NCBI GenBank assembly: GCA_950097015.1
Contig: CATNEN010000003.1
Coordinates: 3,637,501-3,701,500 of the forward strand
Source: Macrostomum hystrix
Taxonomy: Eukaryota > Platyhelminthes > Macrostomidae
Reading direction: 5' to 3'
Length of the DNA: 64,000 nucleotides
The translations under genes and the position numbers were made by a program. The notes under the pieces are model-generated. The model saw only the letters and a list, made by a program, of their open reading frames with translations. It was not told where the DNA came from and made no database searches. Positions 44,899-54,068 of this stretch are shown here, piece by piece. Each line of letters starts with the position of its first letter. Within the stretch, counting starts at the first letter, position 1.

Positions 44899-44906
44899 CT
44901 TTACTG

Positions 44907-45539
44907 CAAGAATTGTTTTCCTAAAAAGAGTAAAATATAATAATTAGAAAACTATAAGCAAACATTTTTTCTATGACTTCACTTGGTACCACCTAATTTC
45001 CATCAACTATGGCCGTGAGGTTTTACAATTTCTTCTAATTGATATAAATAGCATATGATACTTCAGATAATATCTTTTTTTATTGTATAGTCGACCTTGT
45101 ACGAGCCCCGTAGTTAAAAGCAGAAGTTTGATACAATTTAATCGTAAAAGTGTAGAATTGGCCTGTTGCAAAGTCGCGTCATGCTTAATTTTACATTTCG
45201 TGTACATAAGCCAGATATACAGGTATAAAACGCAGGTACCCTGAGATCGCTAATGTAAATCACTGTGCCAGCCTGTGATCCGCCCTTAAACATAAGCCAG
45301 TAAGTACTACAGCAAAAATGGGTGCTATTCTACAAAAAATAGTTAGCTCAATCACCTGGCTCCTGTCTGATAAACTAACTGAAAGGCACAGGCGTCAACT
45401 GGAAGATCAGGCCGCTTCCAATCGACGCTTCACGATCGATTCGCAGCTGACCCAAAGGGTTGTAGGTGAGTTCGAGCCCGAGTCTTCCACCCTCTTCAGT
45501 ACCGATTTAGCTCCCTCCAACTGCTGTACTGATGCTTGA
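44907..45539. other. spacer with uncertain content
   Basis: AT-rich left part. A 73-codon plus-strand frame at 45318-45539 (start MGAILQKIVSSITWLL) lies directly upstream of the reverse-transcriptase remnant and may be chance or a decayed 5' part of that element. No other feature seen. Confidence 0.35.
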
Positions 45540-46480
45540 AAGATTCTTAAGCTGCTTGAAAGGCTAGTTCTTGGCGCCTCCTTCACGTTGAGCTGAGGAA
45601 CTCTCCGCTCTGCGCCAACCAGCGCGCCTTTCGATCCGGACGCTCCATCGAAAGTGCTCTGCTTGCAATTGTTGACAAGCTGGAGCGCGCCGTGCTTGGC
45701 ACCGGTTTCGCTCTCTCGCTTTTCCTCGACATTGATGGTGCCTTCGACAATGTGCTCTTCGAAGCCTTTAGGCGAGCCCTGGAGCGCCGGGCTGCTCACG
45801 AGCACCTCACCCGCTGAGTTATGTATATGATCTCTCATCCAACTGCCACCTCGCACCTGCTTGGCCACTCGAGCTGTGTGAAAGTCCAGAAGGGAGGCCC
45901 GCAGGGTGGCAGAGTCCGATCCTTTGGAACCTTGTCATGGACGAGCTGCTCTGCAGCCCTGACCCGAAACCTGTCCAGAAAATCGGCTATGCTGACGACG
46001 TCACCGCCACTGTGGCCGGACCGTCTCCCCCGGTCCTCAGAGACCTTTTGCAAGCGTTCATCCACCGTGCCGAGCGCTGGGCTCATAGCTGCGGCCTCAA
46101 ACTCTCTGAGTCCAAGACCGTTGCCATTATGTTCACGAGCAAATGAAACTGGAGGATTGAGCCTCTTCTTCTCTATGACAAAACCCATCGCCATGGAGAA
46201 GCAAACTAGATGCTTAGGTGTCATCCTCGACCACAGGCTGAGCTGGACACCTCACATCAAACTCAAAACTCGCAAAGCTCTCGCGACGCCTAAAAATTCT
46301 GGCCTCAACTTGCACGGAAAACATTAGTCATCGCTGCCTTGCGGGTCCAGTTGTTATTTCTAGAAGTCTCTGCTCCTCAGAAAGTTTACTCTACACCCAG
46401 TCCACCCATACCATGCCGGCTTCAAATGATTATTAGTGCGCAAAGCCCTAAAACTGCCCCACTCCGAATCCAAAACTGAA
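45540..46480 (+). pseudogene. non-LTR retrotransposon reverse transcriptase remnant
   Basis: Three plus-strand frames together show reverse-transcriptase motifs broken by stops and frameshifts. An LFLDISGAFDN-like block is visible near 45735 as a frameshifted piece. Near 45890 is the QGG block, then WNLVMDELL followed by the catalytic IGYADDVTATVAG (about 45980). GLKLSESKTVAIMF and the C-terminal LGVILDHRLSWTPHIK follow. This order (YADD, then LGVxLDxxLxWxxH) is characteristic of non-LTR retrotransposon reverse transcriptases. No intact ORF, endonuclease domain or poly(A) tail was found, so it is a dead fragment. Confidence 0.72.
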
Positions 46481-46584
46481 GGCCAGGGGAGAGAGGGTTA
46501 ACATGAGCCTATTTAAACGAAACGGTACGAGTGTACGCTCACGCCCATGTAAATGGGCTATCCTTAAGCGGGCCGGATTGCAAT

Positions 46585-46671
46585 GCTGATGATGCACAGG
46601 GCCTGAGGGCCGGATAGAGAGGCTTCGCGGGCCGGATGTGGCCCGCGGGTCGAAGTTGCCGACCCCTAGTT
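46585..46671. mobile_element. right end of a second hAT-type element
   Basis: The complement of the right edge reads ctaggggtcggcaacttcga, then cccgcgggccacatccggcc, matching the terminal sequence of the 44.4-kb element family. A matching left end was not found nearby; insertion of other sequence or a deletion is possible. It ends about 7 bp before a TATA-like sequence. Confidence 0.6.
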
Positions 46672-46677
46672 TAAGTT

Positions 46678-46686
46678 ATATAAAGT
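46678..46686 (+). promoter_or_regulatory. TATA-like box upstream of the first SNTX-like gene
   Basis: TATATAAAG lies about 118 bp upstream of the ATG at 46804. It is the only good TATA match near that start. An acceptor-like gcaacag lies 17 bp before the ATG, so a short 5' UTR intron is possible. Confidence 0.35.
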
Positions 46687-46803
46687 AGTTGGCACTCCCT
46701 TTCTTTAGATATAGCTCATAGCTCGTAAAACAACAACCCCAGACTGCAAAAATTAAAACGATTTTTTATTATTTTTATCGCAACAGACCCGGACACCGCA
46801 ACA

Positions 46804-48309
46804 ATGGCACTGACTATTCCTGCGATGGGAAATCCGTTTAGCATTGGAGCACTGTATGATAGTCAGCGAAGCCAGATCATTCCAGGAATCAAGCTGATAA
46901 CACAGCAGCAGGTAAAAGATATGCTTGTCATCACCGAAAACACAAGCATGGAAACTGATATTCTAACAGAGGAGTCCATGCAAGGCACCAGCTCAGACTT
47001 AGCACTGAAAGGCAATCTCTCGCTGTCTCTTCTGAGCGGTGCTCTTAAGGTGAACGGCTCCGGAAGTCACCAAGTGAAGTCAACAGACAAGAAGGAAACC
47101 GAGAGCGTAATTTATCGTTTAAAGGTGCACTCAAAATATGAAGAGCTCCATTTTCCTCCAGACCTGAAGCTGACGGACACAGGTCGTCTCCGCGATGCCA
47201 CGCACGTTGTGGTTGGGATCCAATACGGCGGAACTGCTCTGTTCTTCTTCGAGCGAAATAAGGAGGTCTCAACGAGCAACAGCAAAAGCAGTGGAAATCT
47301 AAGTGCTGATATCAGTACTTTTGCATCACTGGTCAGCGTCTCGGGAGCAGCTTCACTCGATGTTAGTTCTGATGTGACTAAATCCATGCAGAAGATCAGG
47401 GTAACTTACAAAGGCGACTTTCACTTGGCCAGCCCACCAACCAACTTTGTCGACGCCCTAAAGTGCATCCAGTTGATTCAGGGAGCGGAAGCTCGATCGC
47501 CTTTGACCGTCACTCTGGTTCCATTGTCGTTGCTGATCTCTGAAATTCCACCGGAACCAATGCCGCTACCGCTTAGCTTAGTGACAAAAGCTGTTGGATG
47601 CTATGAAAAACTAAACGGGGCTCTCGCCACTCTGAGCATTGTTCTTGGCAAACTGAGATCGACCTTCTGGAGCCACGTGGTTCAAAAACTAGAAGCCGAA
47701 ATGCGAGAGCTCAAATCGCTCAAGGCATCCCTGGATGACGCCGTATTTGAAACCCTGCAAAAGCGCTCTGATAGCTCTGTGGGAAAGAAACTAAATAGCC
47801 TCAACGAGAAGATTTCCTTATTCGACTCCGGATCAAAGTTCGCTCATTTGAAAGAGTGGGCAGACACGGTCCATGAAGCCGGAGATGTTCTGGTCGCGAT
47901 TTCTGAGAGGTTTCAAGCCATGGGTGCGCAGATCATCAGCGACCAGTCTGAGAGAGCCAAGTTCATTATGGGAAGCTTGACTGGCAAAAGTCGGACTCTG
48001 TACAGTCTGACATGTCCAGTTGCGATTTTTGAAATTCAAGACTTTAACCCCGCAATTGGACTGAAACTTTGGAACAATCAGAAGCAGGCGACCCAGTTCT
48101 TCTTGACATTAGCCAAGCTAATCAGTGCTAATCAGATATTAGGGAGCGATGAGGAAGCCATGTTCGAGCGACATCTGAACAAACAACAGGCCTTGTCGAA
48201 TGTGGCAGTTGAACAATCTGATACGTCGAAGACAGCCAAAAAGGAGTCTGGAATACAGCTGAGCAGCGAGACGACACTCTGGACTCTGGACGACAGTGAG
48301 GATCGATGA
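46804..48309 (+). CDS. SNTX/MACPF-like protein 1
   Basis: A single exon encodes 501 residues related to the N-terminal pore-forming-fold domain shared by stonefish-type cytolysins and many non-venomous animal proteins. Diagnostic features are the start ALTIPAMGNPFSIGALYD, then SQRSQIIPG, the central DATHVVVGIQYGG and the LTVTLVPLSLL strand, followed by a helical region (about 260-400) with heptad-like spacing. Residues 400-480 resemble the thioredoxin-like or helical end of the family. No signal peptide is present, so a cytosolic role is likelier than a secreted toxin. Family function outside venom is largely unknown, with immune roles proposed. It shares its domain with the gene 1.1 kb downstream, so the two are probably tandem duplicates. 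No lytic activity should be assumed. Confidence 0.85.
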   Translation: MALTIPAMGNPFSIGALYDSQRSQIIPGIKLITQQQVKDMLVITENTSMETDILTEESMQGTSSDLALKGNLSLSLLSGALKVNGSGSHQVKSTDKKETESVIYRLKVHSKYEELHFPPDLKLTDTGRLRDATHVVVGIQYGGTALFFFERNKEVSTSNSKSSGNLSADISTFASLVSVSGAASLDVSSDVTKSMQKIRVTYKGDFHLASPPTNFVDALKCIQLIQGAEARSPLTVTLVPLSLLISEIPPEPMPLPLSLVTKAVGCYEKLNGALATLSIVLGKLRSTFWSHVVQKLEAEMRELKSLKASLDDAVFETLQKRSDSSVGKKLNSLNEKISLFDSGSKFAHLKEWADTVHEAGDVLVAISERFQAMGAQIISDQSERAKFIMGSLTGKSRTLYSLTCPVAIFEIQDFNPAIGLKLWNNQKQATQFFLTLAKLISANQILGSDEEAMFERHLNKQQALSNVAVEQSDTSKTAKKESGIQLSSETTLWTLDDSEDR

Positions 48310-49452
48310 AAATTATTGTTCATTAATAATAAGTTTCGATGAACTGAAGTTTAGATACAAGTGTATTTTTAGAATTTTATTGTTTTTGCCACTTATTTTC
48401 ATTTTCAGTTTTTTTAATTATTTCTCTGTCACGTACAAGGTATTTTTGTACTTAAGTGAGAAGCGGTGAAAATGTATCTGTTATAGAAACCATTTCCTAT
48501 GAATTTATCAAACTGACTATAGATAACCATTATCAATATTTTTTCACTTTTTCAGACGATTTGTTTTCTGGAGTTTATGTTTAAGCGAATTGACTTTTCA
48601 TTAACGTCGTTTCCCTCTTACTTTTTCCGATCGACGTTTTCACATCAAAGCTCGTCATTGCTTGCTAGGCCGGGCAGTTCTACTGCGGAAGTGACGCCGA
48701 GTTAGACTATAATAATTATTTTTGCTTACATCGTTGCTGGTATAAAGTTTAGCGTGTTTTGATTTGCTTTAAAGCGTCATTTTGTTTTTATGCTTTTTTG
48801 TCTTATATAATCTATTTTTACTTTAAATGCGAATTTTTGAATGCTATATTGTTTTTAGTTGCCATACGTATGTACAGAAAAATACCTGGGGCTCGTATTA
48901 TAAGGCTTGATTTTCAACTTAAGTGCTGAAATTCGCACTGTCAAAATAGGAGCCAAGATCAGACATATCTTACGAAAGCTTTATAGTACAGGCCTCTTGC
49001 TTTTGAATGACTTTTTTAAATGTCATTTACCTAAGTGACGCTTGTTTGTGCCACACTAAAGTTCGTTGGACGCGATTTTTATGAGTTTTCATATACTATT
49101 CCTCAATATACCGATTTTTATATACTATTCCTCAATACATCCTTTTTATTTTGTTATAGTGCTGGACGCATATACTTTTGAATTCTTAGCCGCTGTTATA
49201 CTACTTTATAGCTTTCAGATCTGAATTACTGCTACGATTTTTATGATATCATTTGTTCGCCTGAAATATAATGTTTTAGAAGTTTTTAAAATGGCTATTA
49301 TAGTGTATATTATAGTATTACTTGTCTTTGCAACATCTTAAACAAATGTTTACAATGTGCCGAGGAAATAAAATGCTAGACAAGTATTTAGACCGATTCA
49401 GAGTAAAATTTATGGATTAACAATCAGCAGGAATGTCGCCAGTTCAGTGGCA
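48310..49452. other. intergenic between the two SNTX-like genes, no gene seen
   Basis: AT-rich 3' flank of gene 1 and 5' flank of gene 2. Near 49085-49140 a short direct repeat (atatactattcctcaata) occurs twice. An acceptor-like gttcag precedes the downstream ATG. Confidence 0.4.
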
Positions 49453-51300
49453 ATGAATGCGAACCAAAATCTGTCCATTCCAGCGACGAAGAAGATGCAA
49501 GCCAAAGCGGAGTGTTTCCCATGCCTCGGCCGGCCCGTCGCCCTCGGTCAGCTGTATGATATTCGGCGAGATGAAATAATTCCGCAAAAGCTCTGGCCTG
49601 AGGAGCGCATTCGGCAGATGACGTCACGGCAGATTCAAGCACCACTCGTGAGTTTCTCGCTGGATTGTGAGTGGGACTCGCAGCAGAGAGCTGAGAAGCT
49701 AGGACTAGATGCTCAACTTCAATTCAAAATTCAGTTCAAGCTTTTTTGGTGGTCACTTTACGAAAAAACGATGACAGGATCAGCAAGGTACTATTCTGAT
49801 GCAACTTTACTTGAGACAAAGGGAAGCATCACATTGCAGTACGATGTGAAAGGAGCATTTGATGAACTCCAGTGCGTCAATGAGTACATCAGCGACCCCA
49901 AGCAGCTAGCTAGTACGAACGCAACTCACGTTGTGACCGGCATCAGGTACGGAGGCAAAGCGTTCATCGTGTGCAAGGGTTGGACGAATGTGAGCAACTT
50001 TTTCGAACAGGCCACATCCAACTGCTGTTCTTTGGTTGACTCTCATGTGCGTGACTGGATTAGAGATGCAGGTCGTTCTGTAAAAGCTCGGACTAATTCC
50101 AAAATCCCAGGCCTCTCTTTGAGAACTGAAAGTTATCAAATCGAATGCCATACAGATTTCAGGAAGCCAGACAAGCCTCTGCGTAATCCTGATGATGTTT
50201 TGGAATACTTTAGGAAGCTGGACTCCAAGGGCGCAAACACAGCCATGGAAATATATCTCACACCCCTGAGCTACTTTAGTCCCTCACTGCCTATGTCGAT
50301 CTCGATGCCAAAGACTCAACACCTGCTAGAGGCATGCGAGTACCTGCAGGCGTTGAAAGCGGGAGCCGAGCGGACAGACCTGCTCATGGGCTCGATCTGC
50401 AATGAAGCCGAGCTCAACCTCTCAATCGGTGAGACCATCTTCGGCTACAATAATCTGCTTGGCAAGCAAATTGACCGCTATATGGAAAGAATGCGTCAAA
50501 GCTTTGTGGTACATCGAACTCCAGAGGAATTCGTTGAGACTCACCTGTCAGGTAGTTTAGACAGCCTTTTTACCTTCAGCAGCTTGGACACCTCTTATGA
50601 AATGTTCGGTCGCCAAACATCGGAGCTTTGCACGCTGAGTGCTAGGCTTCGAAAGGGTACGCCGCAAGCCAGCGCAGAGGAGCTCGAGAAGCGAGCGGAA
50701 GATCTAACTAAAGAAGTAGAGGAGCTGTTTAGCCTGCACGACTCGAACAAACAGATTCTGGAGCAAGCCTCCTCTGGAAATCGTATTGTCCGGATTTTGC
50801 GCACAAGAATAGTAGAGACTGAGCGACAGGACCAGTCTTGCATCACATGGTGTATCAAGTGCCGATTGACTTGTCATGAGAATTGCGGCCTGCAAAATAA
50901 CGAAGACAAGGCACAGTGTTCCGCTATGAATAGTAGCGGCTTTTGCAACAACTGCGGCTGTCATTGGCGAATTCACAGGAACAGAAAAACTGAGCAGAGA
51001 GAGGTTGAGTACTATGAAGAAGTGGCGCTTCCGGATGTAAGCAAGAGGTATGGCGAAAGCCTGAACCAGCGAGGTGCTGAAACCCGGGTCAAGTATCACC
51101 TGGGAGTAGACGCAGAGATGACTCTGCAGAAAGCGGCCTACGGACTAGTGACCGCCTACAGGTGCTTGAAATGTCTGCACGGAGGCCTTGACTTCGACCA
51201 GTTTATCAGACAGAAAATTCAGGCAAGGCGTTTACAATCACAAGAGTCCGACCGCTTCATCCAATTAGTCAAGGCTATTCAAACTCGCGTTAAGGATTGA
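49453..51300 (+). CDS. SNTX/MACPF-like protein 2 with cysteine-rich C-terminal module
   Basis: A single exon of 615 residues is read from the ATG at 49453; an acceptor-like ttcag lies 7 bases upstream. The N-terminal half matches gene 1 (FPCLGRPVALGQLYD, RRDEIIPQ, NATHVVTGIRYGG, MEIYLTPLSYF). A helical stretch follows (about 390-450). Residues 463-510 then hold a Cys/His-rich module (CITWCIKCRLTCHENC, GFCNNCGCHW), similar to the metal-binding-type motif found in large GTPase-like animal proteins that also carry SNTX domains. No signal peptide is visible, and 'toxin' is a fold label only. The frame ends at TGA (51298-51300), but the same frame stays open for 69 more codons to TAA at 51508-51510, with protein-like composition. 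Either stop readthrough or a recent premature stop could explain this. Confidence 0.85.
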   Translation: MNANQNLSIPATKKMQAKAECFPCLGRPVALGQLYDIRRDEIIPQKLWPEERIRQMTSRQIQAPLVSFSLDCEWDSQQRAEKLGLDAQLQFKIQFKLFWWSLYEKTMTGSARYYSDATLLETKGSITLQYDVKGAFDELQCVNEYISDPKQLASTNATHVVTGIRYGGKAFIVCKGWTNVSNFFEQATSNCCSLVDSHVRDWIRDAGRSVKARTNSKIPGLSLRTESYQIECHTDFRKPDKPLRNPDDVLEYFRKLDSKGANTAMEIYLTPLSYFSPSLPMSISMPKTQHLLEACEYLQALKAGAERTDLLMGSICNEAELNLSIGETIFGYNNLLGKQIDRYMERMRQSFVVHRTPEEFVETHLSGSLDSLFTFSSLDTSYEMFGRQTSELCTLSARLRKGTPQASAEELEKRAEDLTKEVEELFSLHDSNKQILEQASSGNRIVRILRTRIVETERQDQSCITWCIKCRLTCHENCGLQNNEDKAQCSAMNSSGFCNNCGCHWRIHRNRKTEQREVEYYEEVALPDVSKRYGESLNQRGAETRVKYHLGVDAEMTLQKAAYGLVTAYRCLKCLHGGLDFDQFIRQKIQARRLQSQESDRFIQLVKAIQTRVKD

Positions 51301-51510
51301 AACGACTATGAGAATCTCGCCAGACGGCACGAACGTCTTGGAGAGAATGCGGCTTCTCGAATTTTTGCTGTAGGAGCTTTCGGGACCATGAGTAGAAATT
51401 TAGGTGCCGGAAATTCGAGGCGAGATTCGGTCGAGAGAAATTCTTCCGAATGCACCATGAGTCAAACAAATCAGAAATCTCACGCGTCTCTTTTAAGTGC
51501 CTTAAACTAA

Positions 51511-52600
51511 CTGTGACAAATTATTGAGAAATGATTTCTTCCATAGTTAGCCATATCGGGTATCAAGTATTGTTAAAATCAATTACGAACGTAGAATGAT
51601 TCGTAGAACCTTACTTAACAATATATACTTATTTAACTACACTATTTCTTGTTTGACCTGAAGTAGCTCTGTAGTATTTTACAAAGCCTTAAAACTTTTG
51701 TTCGAAAAGTTATAAACACTTACTTTTTATTTCTTTTAATGCCAGCGTTTTGTTGACAAAAAAATGGCCAAAATTGTAATACTTCTTACGCTGCATGTGT
51801 GCAGAATAAGTCTTTTTAACTACGACTCTTACCCAAATTATGTACTGCAGCTTTTTGACTACACGCATCATATACCACTGTAACTTTGTTATCATTTCAC
51901 TATAAGCTAAATTGTTTTGCTGAACCCACTGTTTCCTGACTTTGAAAGAGGAATTTAGTGGAAAAAAACAGAGTATAACAATATACTTTCTTTATTTCAT
52001 TTTTCCATAACAAGTTTTTTTTGTTCAAAGTCACAATATAAAAAATTAAAAATTCTAAAACACTAGCCGGTGTTTTTATGGCAAGATTAGAATGCGGGAA
52101 GAATATTGCTGGTTATAACAGTTTTTATTTCTTCTAGTTTGTGACTACCACAGATACTATAATAACTACGAGTATAATAGTTATGATAGTATCTGTGTAT
52201 CTGTTATTATAGTATCTGTGGTCTTCACAAAAGAATGTATTTTCTCTAAAGAACTTCAAAGGAATCATTCTCACTTAACACCAAAGTTTTGCCAGATTTT
52301 GCCATAGACTAAATATTAATTTTGATAAGTTTTTCGTTTGTCTAAGCTTTTCAAGTGGGGACTCCACCTCCATATCCACACCCCGCAAAGAGGCTGTACG
52401 CCCCGTTGAACCCGCTGTATTTTTTCCATAGACATTCTTACCGGGCCGTGAAACCGACTGAAAGCATAGAACTCAGAGCGATTTTTCCATAGAAAGTCTA
52501 AGCGGCCGTGAAACGCGTTTCACGCCCGCTAACTACAACACGAATATGGATAGGCTAGGTATCGAGGTAAAACGTGCAGCCTATTAGTATTTATATATTA
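51511..52600. other. intergenic with a palindrome and degenerate repeats, no gene seen
   Basis: AT-rich. A perfect 20-bp inverted repeat with 36-bp spacer lies at 52147-52166 and 52203-52222. A diverged direct repeat containing ttttttccatagac and ggccgtgaaac occurs twice at about 52425-52535. No gene recognised. Confidence 0.45.
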
Positions 52601-52627
52601 TCTCTCGTGTTTTTTTCTGTAAAGTCG

Positions 52628-52880
52628 AGGAGGTCGACTTGAAGGTCGGGGGTTCGATTCCCGACTTTGCTGGAACAATGTGTGTCCTTTAGCAAGACAT
52701 TAATTCTAGATTGCTTTAGTTCACCCAGCTGTTAAACGGGTACCTGCATCAGCTGGGATAATTGAGGGTGTGGCGTCCGCCCCAGTCCATGAACTGAACA
52801 GCAGTACGCAGCCTCCGCGCAATAGCTGCGGCTGTGCTGTCGGCTGCAAATCTGGCCCAATTGGGCCAGGTGTAACCAAT
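52628..52880 (+). mobile_element. SINE family I copy
   Basis: The B box gggttcgattcccgacttt, then cccagctgttaaacgggtac, ggtgtggcgtccgccccagt, gcgcaatagctgcggctgtg and catctggcccaattgggcc-like sequence. The A-box part is shortened. It lies directly downstream of the putative exon at 52981-53427. Confidence 0.85.
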
Positions 52881-52980
52881 AACGATAATTATTAATATAA
52901 TAAAGTATCTCTAATCTCTTCCGTGTCTCTTCTATCCTGTCAATTCTGTGTTTTTTACTTCTCCATTCCGGAAAACCAAC

Positions 52981-53427
52981 CTTATTAATCAGACAGTTCA
53001 CAGTTCGAACAGCGAATTGCGCAGCCAGTCTAATAATTAGACCAATCAAGGACTCAACAGTTTCCAGAGACCGCCGAATCAGATGCTCCGGTTCCAGTAG
53101 CAGCAGCACGGCTAGCCTAGCCAGGGAGGCTGTGACAACCGACGCGCCGAGATATTTAAGTAACCTCAAAGCGCGTTGAATACGGCCATCGTCTATGGTA
53201 AAACCATCATTGACGGCTTTTTCGCGCTTTCGACTATTAGCAGTGCTAGCAGCAACAACTACCGGAGCAAAAAAGCGATCAGCATTACTCTGAGAAGTAT
53301 GGACAGTTCTAAAATAGGTAACCGCCGCAACAGATGCAGTTGTTACTGATAATAAACTGCGCCATTTGTAAGAATTGTTTGTCGACCATCGGGTAAAGAA
53401 TTTCGCCCAACGGCTTGTTAGAATCAT
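52981..53427 (-). CDS. putative first exon of a mitochondrial-type membrane protein
   Basis: Function not recognised. The frame starts at the ATG at 53427 with a basic, acid-free, Ser/Thr-rich sequence (MILTSRWAKFFTRWS) followed by a hydrophobic LLSVTTASVAAVTYF, as in mitochondrial presequences. A second hydrophobic region follows (YLGASVVTASLARLAVLLLL). At residue 149 the frame reaches AAG then GTTGGT, the same type of donor used by ABCB8 exon 6. Beyond it the frame runs into SINE sequence, which argues for splicing here in phase 0. The 145-codon first exon at 37782-38216 has the same plan. The best visible partner is the phase-0 exon at 39493-39759, but this is unproven. Confidence 0.42.
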
Positions 53428-54068
53428 CGTAGATGACTGAAAGTGTTTGTTAAAACAAAATTTAATTAGGTTTGACTTGAATTACAATTTTAGACTCATT
53501 TGCAATGATTTCCGTAATCGGTAAGTTAATGTGACCAGTAACTAGTACCCAACCGTGTAATCCATTCGACTAAGACGAAAATAACCAAGACAATGTGAGG
53601 CAAAAGAAATTTTCTGGGAAATCATTTAGTTTAACAAATCTTGAAAGCGTTTCTTGCTCGTCCTCAAACTTTAGCTTTAATTGTTTGTTTAATTTACAGG
53701 AAATCATTGCAAATAGTCTTGAATTATATTAAAAGTGACAGTTTTCGGTCTTATAAAAAAATTATCAACAAAAAACTAATGAACGCGTGAGCTAGAAAAA
53801 ATGGAGCATTGAAGAATGACAATTGCGGTTATATTATTGTATTATTCAATTCTGAATGATAAAACTAGAATTTAAGATCACAGACTAACAAGTTTTTACA
53901 GAACTTGACACAAGACATGTACTTTTAGTGGCGAAAAATAGCATATATTCAATCAAATCCACACAAGTTCGACTAGATGACAAATAATAGAATTATTCAT
54001 CAACAAAAATCTGTCAATTTTCTTTGATTGTCAGATCCACTTCAGTTATCAATTGTAGCAACTGTGGA
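53428..54068. other. intergenic, no gene seen
   Basis: AT-rich 5' flank of the putative exon at 53427 and 3' flank of the BORCS8 gene. No motif supported. Confidence 0.4.

Noticed and set aside
44283..44947. Three overlapping plus-strand frames of about 200 codons
   Set aside because: They read the minisatellite interior of the hAT element; no transposase motif is present.
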